Positions 1 through 8,663 are shown, counted from the stretch's first letter. The stretch: 33,400 bases of DNA from Planctomycetota bacterium (GCA_003136555.1 PLEW01000023.1:1-33400); one strand, 5' to 3'. A program made the numbers and translations. Notes: generated from the letters alone by a model not told the origin.

Positions 1-2
1 GC

Positions 3-656
3 TGCGGCAACGGCGCCTTCACCCGGATGATTGTCGAACGGTGTGCCGCGGCCTCGATACATGGGATAGACCCGTCCGAGGGTCAGCTTGCCGTCGCCCG
101 CGCACGGTTCCCCTCGCATGTCGCGCAGTTCCGCCAGGGTGATGCCATGGCGCTGCCCTTTCCCGACGACGCATTCGATGCCGCAGTCATGCCGCTGGTG
201 ATCTTCTTCATTCCCGAACCAGCCAGGGGCGTCGCCGAAATGATTCGGGTCGTCTGTGCAGGTGGTAGCGTCTCCGCCTACGCCTGGGACATGGCCGGCG
301 GCGGATTCCCGTATCAGGCGCTGCACGACGAGATGCGCCGCATGGGCGTGGCGGTCCCAGCGCCGCCGAGTCCCGAAGCATCCCGCATGGACGTGCTTCA
401 GGCCCTGTGGACAGATGCCGGGATGGAGGAGGTGGAAACGCTCGCGATCACCGTGCAGCGGTCATATGACACTATCGATGACTACTGGACAACCATCCTC
501 GGTGGGCCGAGTGTCGGGAAGCAGCTCCTGGCAATGACGGACGACAGCAGGGCGCGGCTCAAGGACCAGATGCGCGCACTCCTGCCGACCGATGCGACGG
601 GACGGATCACCTTTGGCGCGCGGGCGCATGCCGTCAGGGGTCGCCTTCCAGGGTGA
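3..656 (+). CDS. SAM-dependent class I methyltransferase, 5'-truncated by the window edge
   Basis: The reading frame is open from base 3 and runs to a TGA ending at 656; no start codon is visible, so the N-terminus lies upstream. The first codons read GCGNGAFT, the glycine-rich motif I that contacts S-adenosylmethionine. It is followed by GIDPSEGQL, whose Asp normally binds the SAM ribose, then GDAMALPF and DDAFDAAVM, typical of the methyltransferase-11/25 fold. The C-terminal half, with a YDTIDDYW stretch and a GARAHAVRGR ending, resembles cytosolic small-molecule methyltransferases of this family. The substrate cannot be told. The ATG at 27 lies inside motif I and cannot be the true start. 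It converges on the glycoside-hydrolase gene ending at 1073. Confidence 0.85.
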   Translation, partial: CGNGAFTRMIVERCAAASIHGIDPSEGQLAVARARFPSHVAQFRQGDAMALPFPDDAFDAAVMPLVIFFIPEPARGVAEMIRVVCAGGSVSAYAWDMAGGGFPYQALHDEMRRMGVAVPAPPSPEASRMDVLQALWTDAGMEEVETLAITVQRSYDTIDDYWTTILGGPSVGKQLLAMTDDSRARLKDQMRALLPTDATGRITFGARAHAVRGRLPG

Positions 657-1072
657 TCGGTCGCGCCCGCCGCAAAGCCGTCCGCGCATTCCCCCTGAGA
701 ACCCCACGCATTGTCCGTTAGGTGATGATGGGCGCTCTCACCGACCGTCTTCGCGTCTCCCATGTGCTTGTTCACAGGCTCCATCTCCTCGGTTTCCCAC
801 ACCCGGATACGGCGCACAGCCCCATGACGGCGCCCCGAATGATCAGTGCGCGCATCCGGTGACACCCCGTCCATCAGCGCCGGTGAAGGCCCTCGCGACT
901 ACCAGCGGCATCGATGGGGAGGAAGCCGAAACAGCGCTGCCCGCAGCCATCGATGAGGGAAGCCCCCGCGACAGGGCGTCCAAGCGCTGATGCTCGCTCT
1001 CGACGACGTCTTCAGTGGCCAAGGCGTGGGAGGCGCAGCCGGATGCCAAGCGGGATCACGCGCCGGCGCTCG
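657..1072. other. Intergenic stretch without a recognisable gene
   Basis: About 415 bases lie between the converging methyltransferase and glycoside-hydrolase genes. Short open frames exist on both strands but none has a recognisable motif, a good ribosome-binding site or a hydrophobic pattern. The part around 690-830 looks somewhat less GC-rich than its surroundings. No intrinsic terminator with a T-tract was seen. Confidence 0.5.
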
Positions 1073-3397
1073 TCAGTGGGCGGTCCCGCCCTCGGCGTCC
1101 AGACGCGGCGGGATCACCAGCCCGCCATGTACCTGCTCGCGCTGCATGCCACCGCCGCGCATCAGCTTGAAGGCCAGATGGTGATGGAATGCCGGTGCGA
1201 GGAGCTCGAGCGGTCCACCGTGGTGGTGGATGATGGTCTGCCCCACCACCGCCCCGCGTTCGGCGTCCCACCACTCCAGCGCCATGTCTCCGGGAGCCAG
1301 GTTAGTGCCCACCCGGACCACCGCGTGCGCGATCTCGCGCTCGGCCCCGCCGAGGCTCCAGCGCCGATCGAGGAGGTAGCCGAGGATGCGGCCCGGCCGC
1401 GCCCAGCCGCGGCACCACAGCTCATCCTCGCCGGTGGTGTCCAAGGCGATGCAACGGGCATCTGCGCCACGCAGATCTTCGCCGGCGGCGAAGCGGTTGA
1501 CCGCCCCGTAGACGCCGAAGCGGTCCTCCTGATCGATCCACTCGAACCACCAGAGCATGGGCGAGCCGCAATGGCCGGAGACCAGCCCGGCCCAGGGGCC
1601 GATGGCATGCTCGACCGCCATGCGCGGGCGCGAGGTGCCGCCGGTGCTGCCGCCGAACTCGGTGACCAGCACCGGCTTGCCCAGGAGGGCGAGCCCAGCT
1701 CCCGGATGCTGGGGGTCGAGCGTGCTCATGCACAGCAGATCGGCGATCGAAGTCTCGTTGCCCTTGTAGGCATCGATGGTCAGGTAGGTGAGGCCGGGCA
1801 GCGCCGCAGTGCGCCGTTCGGCGGAGGACCAGTCACCGCACCAATGCGTGGTGATGGGATGCTTCCACGGATCGGCGGCGGAGAGGGCCGCGCTCGCCCG
1901 CGCATGCCAGTCGATGATCGCGTCGAGGGGCGCATGGGCGAGATTCACCTCCGCCCAGAGCTTCCAGCCGAGCAGTGCCGGGCTGTCGCCGTAGCGGGCG
2001 GCCAGGTAGCGGTAGAGCCGGCACTGGTAGGCGAAGGCGCGCTCATCGGTGAACAGGCCTTCCGGGTTGGTCAGCCAGCCGCCGTTGACGGTCGCGTAGG
2101 GATGGTGCTTCCAGTCATCCTCGGCCCCGTTCCCGTCGCGCGCCATGCCGTGGTTGAACAGGCATACGTTGACCCGTACCCCCAGCTGCTCGGCGCGCTC
2201 GAGGAAATCATCGAACGCCGCGGCATGCCCAGGGTGGTAGCGACCCGCGCCGCGGTAGCCCGGCCAGTCGGGAACCCACTCAAGGCCGAGATTCCACGGG
2301 CTCAGCCACACCTCGCAGCCGGTCCCGCCGCCGGCGGCGAGGCGCTCGAGATAGGCGTCGCGGCTGAAGGAGCCCCGGTCGGGAGTCAGCGTGGTCCGCA
2401 TCACGCCCCGGCAGCGGGTGTCGTAGATCGAGTTGAGGCTGCAGCCCGCTGGCCAGACGAAGGAGCCTGCTGCGCTGAAGAAGCGCGGATCGCCGGCATC
2501 GACACGGGCGATGTCATCCCAGTCGGGACCGCTGGCCACGACATCCGGCAGCTCGACGGACCGGATGGGGTGCCCGGCCCACTGGGCGATCAGGTGCAGG
2601 TGATGCACTCCGGCGCAGGTCGGACGGAAGCGCACGCGGAAGCAGGCCGGTCCCGCGGTGACGAACTCCTCGCGATCGCCCCGGTCGACGCGGCGCACCG
2701 GCTCATCATGGAAGCCGGCGAAGCGCCTGAGCGAGCCATCGGGCCCTCGCACCTCGAGATCGAGTGAGAAGTAGGCGGGATTGTAGGGATCCGCGGGGTA
2801 GGGATCGGGACGCAGCGTCAGGCTCCAGCGCTTGCCGGTGGCGGCCTGGAGCGGCATTGCCAGATCTTCCAGCTGCCAGGGGCCCTCGCTGTGTGCCTGA
2901 ACGGCGCAGCGTCGCACGTCGAGGTGGATGGCCGCATGGGAGGCGGCCTGCGAGTAGAGGAAGAGTCCAGCATGATCGGCATCGGCAGCCGTCTCGGCGC
3001 TCCAGCGGCCGCGATTGCCTTCGGCCACCAGCGGCGCGTCATTGCCCAGGTCCAGAAGCACCAGCTGCCGACCTGGCCGGAGACGTTCCGGCAGCAGCCG
3101 CTGGAACCATCGACCCTGACGGTCGGCCCGCCAGGCTCCCATGCCCAGATCCGCCGGAGCATCGCTGGGCACATCCACCAGCACCTCATAGGCGATGGGT
3201 CCGCTGCCGGCATCCGCCAGGGGCACCAGGGTGGTCAGGGGGGCCGCCAGGGTGACGGTGAGGGACTGCTGCGGCTCCGGGGCATCTCTGGCGGCGAGGT
3301 GGACCGCGGCGTGCGCCCCCGCCAGCGTCCCTGCGGCCTGGGGGCCGTCCTGGCCGAAGGCAGCGGCAAGCAGCAGGATGAGGAGGAGCGGACGCAT
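1073..3397 (-). CDS. Secreted glycoside-hydrolase-like protein (clan A TIM barrel, DUF5060-like module)
   Basis: A 774-residue protein with a signal peptide (MRPLLLILLLAAAFG), which decides the ATG at 3397. Residues about 30-230 look like beta-rich accessory domains. Residues about 240-285 (FRVRFRPTCAGVHHLHL) resemble DUF5060, which often precedes GH5-like barrels. The barrel spans about 315-640. Glu483 in GWKLWAEVN fits the acid/base position and Glu580 in VLVTEFGG fits the nucleophile of retaining clan-A enzymes, followed by a WWFEWID segment. It is therefore probably an exported or cell-surface enzyme acting on a beta-linked glycan; the substrate is not predictable. The C-terminal 130 residues form another beta-rich module. 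It is divergent from the small secreted protein at 3672, and the two may share a regulatory region. The glycosidase role is inferred from motifs only. Confidence 0.85.
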   Translation of the reverse strand: MRPLLLILLLAAAFGQDGPQAAGTLAGAHAAVHLAARDAPEPQQSLTVTLAAPLTTLVPLADAGSGPIAYEVLVDVPSDAPADLGMGAWRADRQGRWFQRLLPERLRPGRQLVLLDLGNDAPLVAEGNRGRWSAETAADADHAGLFLYSQAASHAAIHLDVRRCAVQAHSEGPWQLEDLAMPLQAATGKRWSLTLRPDPYPADPYNPAYFSLDLEVRGPDGSLRRFAGFHDEPVRRVDRGDREEFVTAGPACFRVRFRPTCAGVHHLHLIAQWAGHPIRSVELPDVVASGPDWDDIARVDAGDPRFFSAAGSFVWPAGCSLNSIYDTRCRGVMRTTLTPDRGSFSRDAYLERLAAGGGTGCEVWLSPWNLGLEWVPDWPGYRGAGRYHPGHAAAFDDFLERAEQLGVRVNVCLFNHGMARDGNGAEDDWKHHPYATVNGGWLTNPEGLFTDERAFAYQCRLYRYLAARYGDSPALLGWKLWAEVNLAHAPLDAIIDWHARASAALSAADPWKHPITTHWCGDWSSAERRTAALPGLTYLTIDAYKGNETSIADLLCMSTLDPQHPGAGLALLGKPVLVTEFGGSTGGTSRPRMAVEHAIGPWAGLVSGHCGSPMLWWFEWIDQEDRFGVYGAVNRFAAGEDLRGADARCIALDTTGEDELWCRGWARPGRILGYLLDRRWSLGGAEREIAHAVVRVGTNLAPGDMALEWWDAERGAVVGQTIIHHHGGPLELLAPAFHHHLAFKLMRGGGMQREQVHGGLVIPPRLDAEGGTAH

Positions 3398-3671
3398 GGC
3401 CGACCAGGGTATACACGCGATGTGGAACCACCGTTGCTCGCAGAGTGGCCCTGCCAAGGGGGCCATCAGCGCTCCTGCGCAGCCGCCCCGATCAGCGGCT
3501 GCGGGCGGATGTCCTGCCGGTCCCCGGGAGGTCCGGTGCGGGATGGCTCGTACCGGCTCCGGCCCCGTGTCACTCGTCCGGGACAGACGGAGAAATGTCG
3601 GTCAGGTCGCTGGTGCGGTGGCAATCATAGTGCAGCCGCGGCGACCCGACAGCCTGCCGCTGGAGACCGCC
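3398..3671. promoter_or_regulatory. Divergent intergenic region between two secreted-protein genes
   Basis: These 274 bases separate the start codons of the glycoside-hydrolase gene (minus) and the small secreted protein gene (plus), so promoters for both should lie here. The plus-strand gene has a GGAG six bases before its ATG. No convincing -35/-10 pair or long palindrome was found. Confidence 0.4.
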
Positions 3672-4268
3672 ATGCTGCCTCGAGCCATCCTGCTGCCCCT
3701 CGGATTGTCCATCGCCTTGGCCTCCACGGCGTCGGCGGAGCAGCTGGTGCTGTTCGACGAGGTGTTCACCTTCGCCCTGAAGGACGCGGTGCCCACGCAA
3801 TCGCATCTCAAGATCCCCGCGGAACGCTTCTCCAAGGATACCCCCCATGACTGGACGCAGCCGATCGACTACCGTCATGGCACGGTGCACATCCGCTTTG
3901 AGGTGCTTGAGAAGCCCCCGGGCGATGTTCCGGTGTTCTGGAGCGTCTGCTACATCCCCAACAAGGGCCAGAAGAACAACTACGGCTGCGCCAGCTCGCC
4001 GACCTACACCACCACCGGCGTCTACGAGAAGGACGAGAGCATGACCGGCTTCTGGGAGAACGACTCGATCATCTGGACCGAGGGGGTCAAGATGATGACC
4101 CTGGTGATGAAGGCGGCCAAGGCGCCGGGCGACAACCATGCGCATCTCCAGAGCGACCTGTCGACGCTCTTCCCCACCAAGGTCCATGTCACCATCGTCC
4201 AGGTGTCCAAGGGGGCGACCTACGACCCGTCCAAGGTCCCCGGGCTGCAGGCGGGCACAGCGAAGTGA
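3672..4268 (+). CDS. Small secreted protein of unknown function
   Basis: A 198-residue protein with a clear signal peptide (MLPRAILLPLGLSIALASTASA, probable cleavage before EQ). The ATG at 3672 is preceded by GGAG at six bases and by no in-frame alternative with a better site. The mature part of about 175 residues is rich in aromatic residues, Thr and Lys, and looks beta-stranded: HGTVHIRFEVLEK, VFWSVCYIPNK, NNYGCASSPTYTT and KVHVTIVQVSK. There are two cysteines, in VCYIP and YGCAS, which could pair. I do not recognise a family. The overall look is that of a periplasmic or extracellular jelly-roll or lectin-like domain. Its divergent position next to a secreted glycoside hydrolase suggests, but does not prove, a role in carbohydrate handling. 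Confidence 0.8.
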   Translation: MLPRAILLPLGLSIALASTASAEQLVLFDEVFTFALKDAVPTQSHLKIPAERFSKDTPHDWTQPIDYRHGTVHIRFEVLEKPPGDVPVFWSVCYIPNKGQKNNYGCASSPTYTTTGVYEKDESMTGFWENDSIIWTEGVKMMTLVMKAAKAPGDNHAHLQSDLSTLFPTKVHVTIVQVSKGATYDPSKVPGLQAGTAK

Positions 4269-4343
4269 TCTGCACGTCGGGAGGATCGTCGGCCAGCAAG
4301 TCTGGAGCCCACCGGTGGCGCATGCCAGCATGGTCGCACCGCA

Positions 4344-6398
4344 TCAGGACGCGGAGACCAGCCGCAGCGCCTCGTTCATCGCCGCCATGTCGAAGGGCTT
4401 CGACAGGAAGCTGATCCTGCCCAGGGCGATGAGGCGGGCAGCGACCATTGGCTCCGGCTGCCCGCTGCAGAGGATGATCGGCACCCGCTGATCCAATGCC
4501 CGCATCGCCGTGATGGTCGCCTCGCCATCGAGTTCCGGCATGTTCAGATCCACGATCACCAGCAGCAGGGAATGGTGAGTGCGCTTGAAGCAGGACACCC
4601 CTTCGCGGCCACCGGCGGCCAGATCGACGGTGAACCCGAGCATGGTCAGCTGATCGCGGATCAACTCGCGCACCGCCTCCTCGTCATCGATGACCAGCAC
4701 CCGGCCATCGGTGCGCAATGCAGGTGTTGGCGCGGGCATGGCGGGGACGCCGGCGGTGGCAACGGCATTCGCCGTGGTGCAGGAGGGCAGGACGATGGTG
4801 AACTGCGTTCCCGTCCTCAATTCGGACTGGCAGTCCAGGGCGCCGCCATGGCTGCGGATGATCCCGAGCACGCAGGAGAGGCCGAGCCCGCGTCCGGTGA
4901 ACTTGGTGGTGAAGAACGGCTCGAAGATGTGCCGCCGCACCTCCTCGCTCATGCCGGAGCCAGAATCGCTGACGGTCACCACGATATAACGCCCCGCGGC
5001 AAGCGGGTAGCCAGCGATATCGTGGAGATCATCCTCGGACAGCATCGAAGCCTCGGTGCGGATGGTGATGGTGCCCTCCCGCTCGCCGATCGCCTCGTCC
5101 GCATTGATAACCAGGTTCATGATCACCTGCTGGAGCTGGACGGCGTCCCCCATCACCGGCGGCAGCTCGTCGCCGAGATCGTAGCCCACCGCGCTGCGCT
5201 TGCCGGCGCCGAAGCGCAGCAGATCGCTGGTTTGGCGGATGAGCTCGTTGATGTCGAGCGGCTGCATCTGGATCTTGGCCTTGCCGACATAGGCGAGCAG
5301 CTGCTTGACCAGATCGGCGGCGCGCCTCGATGCGGAGAGCGACTTGCTCACCTGCCCATGGGCGCTGGTGCCTGCGGCGAGGCTGTGCAGGGCGAGTTCA
5401 TCGTGACCGATGATGCTGGTGAGCAGATTGTTGAAATCATGGGCGATGCCTCCGGCCAGCGCTCCCAGGCTCTCGAGCTTCTGCGTCTGCTGCAACTGGG
5501 CATCCAGCTGGCGGCGTTCCTCGAGCGCCAGCTGCTGCGCGGTGGTATCCTCGGCGAAGATCACGATGCCGCCGATCGCGCCGTCCGGCTGGAACCAGGG
5601 GTGCACCGCCCAGCGCAGCCACTGCTCGCTGCCGTCATTGCGGGTGAAGCGATCGGCTTCCTCCTCGATGACCTCGCCGGCAAACGCTCGGCGGTGGACC
5701 TCCTTCCAGCGCTCGGGGATCTCGGGGAAGATCTCGTAGTGCGACACGCCGGAGAGCTGGAGGTCGCCGAGGTGGTAATCGTCTCGCCAGCGCCGGCTAG
5801 CCACCAGGTAGCGCATCTCCAGGTCGAACATCGCCAACGCCACCGGTGCATGGTCGATGAGCAGGCGCATGACCGCCTCGTTCTTCGCCTGGCGCGAGGC
5901 CTCCGCCTGCATCGCCTCCAGCTCGCTGTGGATGCGCTCCTGTTCCCGCTGCTTGCGCAGGGAGATGTCGACGATCAGGGCCAGCACCAGCATCTGCTCG
6001 CCGATCCGCATCGGATTCAGCCCGATCTCGATCGGCACCTCATGGCCGTCCCGGTGCAGGCCGAAGAGGTCGCGTCCGGCGCCCATCGCCCGGTTTTCCG
6101 GGTTGCGGAGGAAGGAGCCGCGCAGGACGGCATGGCGGGTCCGGTAGCGCTCCGGCAGCAGCCGCTCGACGGATTGCCCCAGCAGCTCGTCCTGACTGTA
6201 GCCGAAGAGCTCACCGAGCCGGCGGTTGACCACCACGATCACGCCGCGGTCATCGATCACCAGGAGTGCGCTGGGGGTGGTCTCGATGATCGAGCGGTAG
6301 AGATCGGCATCGGCTGTCGGCTGGCTGAGCGCGAAACGCACGATGGTCTGCTTGGGCGTCTGATCTTCCGATCGCGGCGGCTGGTCGTGGATGGGCAT
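4344..6398 (-). CDS. Hybrid sensor histidine kinase: PAS-PAS-HisKA-HATPase-receiver
   Basis: A 684-residue cytoplasmic kinase without membrane segments. The ATG at 6398 is chosen because AGGA lies six bases upstream; a longer frame without such a site is less likely. PAS 1 covers about 33-150 (IIETTPSALLVIDDRGVIVVVN), a coiled linker about 150-175, PAS 2 about 178-290. The H-box is GIAHDFNNLL with the phospho-acceptor His320. ATPase motifs follow: N-box NLVINADEAI (about 429-437), VSDSGSGM (G1), EPFFTTK (F) and GRGLGLS (G2). A C-terminal receiver spans about 565-684 with Asp617 in VIVDLNMP and Lys667 in LSKPF. Kinases of this design resemble bacterial CckA-like and PAS hybrid kinases. PAS 1 or PAS 2 may bind a small ligand or cofactor. 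No partner phosphotransfer protein or output regulator is adjacent, so it is an orphan. Confidence 0.93.
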   Translation of the reverse strand: MPIHDQPPRSEDQTPKQTIVRFALSQPTADADLYRSIIETTPSALLVIDDRGVIVVVNRRLGELFGYSQDELLGQSVERLLPERYRTRHAVLRGSFLRNPENRAMGAGRDLFGLHRDGHEVPIEIGLNPMRIGEQMLVLALIVDISLRKQREQERIHSELEAMQAEASRQAKNEAVMRLLIDHAPVALAMFDLEMRYLVASRRWRDDYHLGDLQLSGVSHYEIFPEIPERWKEVHRRAFAGEVIEEEADRFTRNDGSEQWLRWAVHPWFQPDGAIGGIVIFAEDTTAQQLALEERRQLDAQLQQTQKLESLGALAGGIAHDFNNLLTSIIGHDELALHSLAAGTSAHGQVSKSLSASRRAADLVKQLLAYVGKAKIQMQPLDINELIRQTSDLLRFGAGKRSAVGYDLGDELPPVMGDAVQLQQVIMNLVINADEAIGEREGTITIRTEASMLSEDDLHDIAGYPLAAGRYIVVTVSDSGSGMSEEVRRHIFEPFFTTKFTGRGLGLSCVLGIIRSHGGALDCQSELRTGTQFTIVLPSCTTANAVATAGVPAMPAPTPALRTDGRVLVIDDEEAVRELIRDQLTMLGFTVDLAAGGREGVSCFKRTHHSLLLVIVDLNMPELDGEATITAMRALDQRVPIILCSGQPEPMVAARLIALGRISFLSKPFDMAAMNEALRLVSAS

Positions 6399-6800
6399 AG
6401 CATATCCTGGCAGCGGTGGTGCGGGAGTATACCCCCAGAACGCAGCGGAGTGGAGGCTGGCGCGATGCGGCATCATGACGTCGCGCACTGTAGGACTTAG
6501 GCACCGGAGCGCAGGCAGGTCGCATCGCCGATCAATGCCCGCGGGCGCCCCTGGTGGAGGCGACTCTCACGATGGAAGTGCTGTCGTAGACGTATTTTCG
6601 GGTAGCGCTCCCGGTTCGCTGGCGGGACCGCGGTCTGCGCTCGCATGGCTGCCGGGAAGCCGACCCGAGAGCCCGTAAGCATCGGCACCGCCTGACGAAG
6701 AGATCGGCAGCTGCCGGGCGCGGCGCAGGAAGCCCGCCGTGCCCGAAGCGGCACGGCATCGGCGAGGCGTAGCGAGGCAGCCGTGCCTGCGACGGGTCGG
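6399..6800. other. Gene-free region between the kinase and the CDF transporter
   Basis: About 400 bases between two minus-strand genes. It should hold the promoter of the histidine kinase and the 3' end of the transporter transcript. Apart from the hairpin at 6736-6757, no gene or conserved site was recognised. Confidence 0.45.
6736..6757 (-). terminator. Possible terminator hairpin after the CDF transporter gene
   Basis: A perfect 8-base stem (GCCGTGCC / GGCACGGC) with a 6-base loop lies 44 bases beyond the transporter stop codon. On the minus strand it is not followed by a T-tract, so it may be a transcript-end stabiliser or simply GC-rich chance. Confidence 0.3.
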
Positions 6801-7922
6801 CTAGACCACCTCATCCGGTTCCAGGCGGCAGGGATGCGCTGGATCCCCGCTCTCGATCTGGATGGTGGCATGCCCGATGCCGAAGCGGCCCTGCAGGTCC
6901 TGGGCGATGCGCGCCTGCAGGGCGTCATGGTTGGCGATGATCGGGATGACGATGTGGGCGGTGAGCGCGGTCTCGGTCGTGCTCATTCCCCAGATGTGGA
7001 GATCGTGGACCGCCGCGACATCGGGCAGACCCGTCAGATAGGTCCTCACCGCGCCGGCATCGAGGCCTTCCGGGACGGCGTCGAGGGCGAGATTGAGCGA
7101 GTCGCGGAAGAGCCCCCAGGTGCCCCAGAGGATGAGCACGGCGATCACCAGGCTGACGACCGGGTCCAGCCACAGCCAGCCGGTCGCCATCATGGCAACA
7201 CCGGCCAGGACCACGCCGAGGGAGATCAGCGCATCGGAGAGCATGTGCTGGAACGCCGCGCGGATGTTGAGGTCATGGGCGAGTCCCGCCAGGAACAGCA
7301 GCGCCGTGATGCCGTTGACCACGATGCCGATGGCGGCCACCACGATGACGGTGGAGCTCGCCACCGCTTCCGGATGGGCCAGCCGGCCGATCGCCTCCCA
7401 GCCGATGGCGCCGATGGCGATGAGCAGGATGACGGCATTGGCGAGCGCGGCGAGCACCGAGGAGCGCCTCAGGCCATAGGTATGCCGGGCGGTCGGCAGT
7501 CGGCGGCCGAGCGAGCCGGCGACCCAGGCCAGGATCAGGCCGGCGACATCGCCGAGATTGTGCCCGGCATCGGCGACCAGCGAGAGGGAATGGGCGAGCA
7601 CGCCATAGACCACCTCGATGCCGACGAAGGCAGAGTTCAGGATGATGCCGATGAGGAAGGCCCGGCCGAAGTGCGCCGGCGCATGGGAATGGCCGTGGCC
7701 GCCATGGTGGTGCGCGTGCCCGTGCCCGCTGGCCTGGTGCCCGTGGTCCGGGTGGTGGTCATCGTGGTGATGATGATCGTGATGACCGTGATGATCGTGG
7801 CCGGGGCTATGATCATGGCCGTCATGATCATGATGCGGGGCATGAGCGTCCGCGGCGACGTCCGCCGGCCCCTGATGGCGGTGGGCAGGGGGGCTCTGGG
7901 GGGTCGCTGAGTCAGGTGGCAT
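6801..7922 (-). CDS. Cation diffusion facilitator (CzcD/ZitB-type) metal exporter with histidine-rich N-terminus
   Basis: A 373-residue inner-membrane divalent-metal/proton antiporter of the CDF family. The ATG at 7922 has GAGG five bases upstream. Residues about 14-84 hold roughly 30 histidines among Asp and Gly, an unusually long cytoplasmic metal-buffering tail. Six membrane helices follow. The transport site is visible as His121 and Asp125 (HNLGD, helix 2) and His226 and Asp230 (HMLSD, helix 5); this HxxxD/HxxxD pattern is typical of Zn/Cd/Co transporters. The cytoplasmic C-terminal domain carries VHDLHIW at 305-311. The likely role is export of Zn, Cd or Co from the cytoplasm. No metal-responsive regulator is adjacent. 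The substrate preference is inferred from family knowledge only. Confidence 0.95.
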   Translation of the reverse strand: MPPDSATPQSPPAHRHQGPADVAADAHAPHHDHDGHDHSPGHDHHGHHDHHHHDDHHPDHGHQASGHGHAHHHGGHGHSHAPAHFGRAFLIGIILNSAFVGIEVVYGVLAHSLSLVADAGHNLGDVAGLILAWVAGSLGRRLPTARHTYGLRRSSVLAALANAVILLIAIGAIGWEAIGRLAHPEAVASSTVIVVAAIGIVVNGITALLFLAGLAHDLNIRAAFQHMLSDALISLGVVLAGVAMMATGWLWLDPVVSLVIAVLILWGTWGLFRDSLNLALDAVPEGLDAGAVRTYLTGLPDVAAVHDLHIWGMSTTETALTAHIVIPIIANHDALQARIAQDLQGRFGIGHATIQIESGDPAHPCRLEPDEVV

Positions 7923-8003
7923 GATGGCCTCGGTCAGGGCAGCATAGGAGCAGAGGCAGGGTGTTGAAGCGGGAACGACGAGCAACCTGCTCGCCAGGCG
8001 GTG

Positions 8004-8025
8004 CGGCAGCCGTGCGGCTCTGCCG
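8004..8025 (-). terminator. Possible hairpin downstream of the broken hydrolase gene
   Basis: The segment CGGCAGCC-GTGC-GGCT(CT)GCCG can fold into an 8-base stem with a 2-base bulge. It lies about 60 bases beyond the minus-strand stop at 8085 and ahead of the CDF transporter start. There is no T-tract, so this is a weak candidate terminator. Confidence 0.22.
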
Positions 8026-8084
8026 GGTGCTGCCCCCGCGGTCGCCGGGCTGGCGTTCAACCGCGTCCAGGCGAACGCGGATCG

Positions 8085-8647
8085 CTACCGCCGCGGCGCC
8101 AGGCGTGCGCGCAGGATCGTGATGAAGCGGTGGTCGGCATCGGTCGAGACGATCTCGACCGGCGAGAAGCCGCGTCGCATGGCCAGCACGATGGTGACGA
8201 TGCCTGCGCATAGGGTGATCAGGGTGTTCTGCCATGACACCAGCGGCCATTGCCCCGACCAGGTGAGCTCGCCGTCCGCGAAGGGCTGGAACAGGGGCAG
8301 CGGCCATTGGTCGCCGTCGGGGCCGCGGGAGCCGACGAGATCGCAGAGCAGGTGCAAGGACGCGGTCGCCAGCGCCAGCCCGGCAGCACGCCAGGAGCCG
8401 CGCGTCCAGGCGAAGGCGAGCCCCGCGAACACCACGCACGCCAGGGCATTGTGCTTAGGTGATGGTGGTAGCGATGGAACCAGTCCAGCGGATGCGCGCT
8501 GCCCGCGGTGAGGACTTCGACGGGATAGCCGAAGCCATCGATGTCCGGTGCGATGCCGGCGATGGTGATCGCCTGGCGCTCGCGGCGATCGGTCCCCGGG
8601 GCATTGGCGACGATCCAGCTCACCAGGCCATGGGTGACGGGATTCAC
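8085..8647 (-). pseudogene. Membrane-bound metal-dependent hydrolase (YdjM/DUF457-like), interrupted by a frameshift
   Basis: Two overlapping minus-strand frames together encode one protein. The first, from a GTG at 8647, reads NPVTHGLVSW, GIAPDIDGFGY and WFHRYHHHL. The second, ending at 8085, continues with HNALACVVFAGLAF, LHLLCDLVGSRGPDGDQWP, two hydrophobic helices and a basic tail. These His/Asp motifs and the helix pattern belong to the YdjM/DUF457 family of membrane metal-dependent hydrolases of about 180-190 residues. The switch between frames falls at about 8451-8458, where a single missing base would restore HHHLSHNALAC. It follows the acyl-CoA dehydrogenase stop by only 16 bases. 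It is either a real frameshift mutation, making this a pseudogene, or a sequencing error; no slippery heptamer that would indicate programmed frameshifting was seen. Confidence 0.75.
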
Positions 8648-8663
8648 CGCTGGCGGCCGAGCG

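Noticed and set aside
914-2767. A long plus-strand open frame of 617 codons opposite the glycoside hydrolase
   Set aside because: It lies antisense to a gene with a signal peptide and catalytic motifs; the translation is Arg/Gly/Ala-rich low-complexity text without motifs, as expected from GC-rich antisense frames.
4572-6500. A 642-codon plus-strand open frame opposite the histidine kinase
   Set aside because: The opposite strand carries all kinase and receiver motifs; this frame is an antisense by-product of high GC.
7734-7850. The alternating ATGATCATG-like text as a DNA repeat or CRISPR-like array
   Set aside because: It is explained by the His/Asp-rich coding sequence of the CDF transporter and has no regular unit and spacer structure.
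8451-8458. Programmed frameshifting in the hydrolase gene
   Set aside because: No slippery heptamer, stimulatory pseudoknot or Shine-Dalgarno-like stimulator was evident; mutation or sequencing error is simpler.
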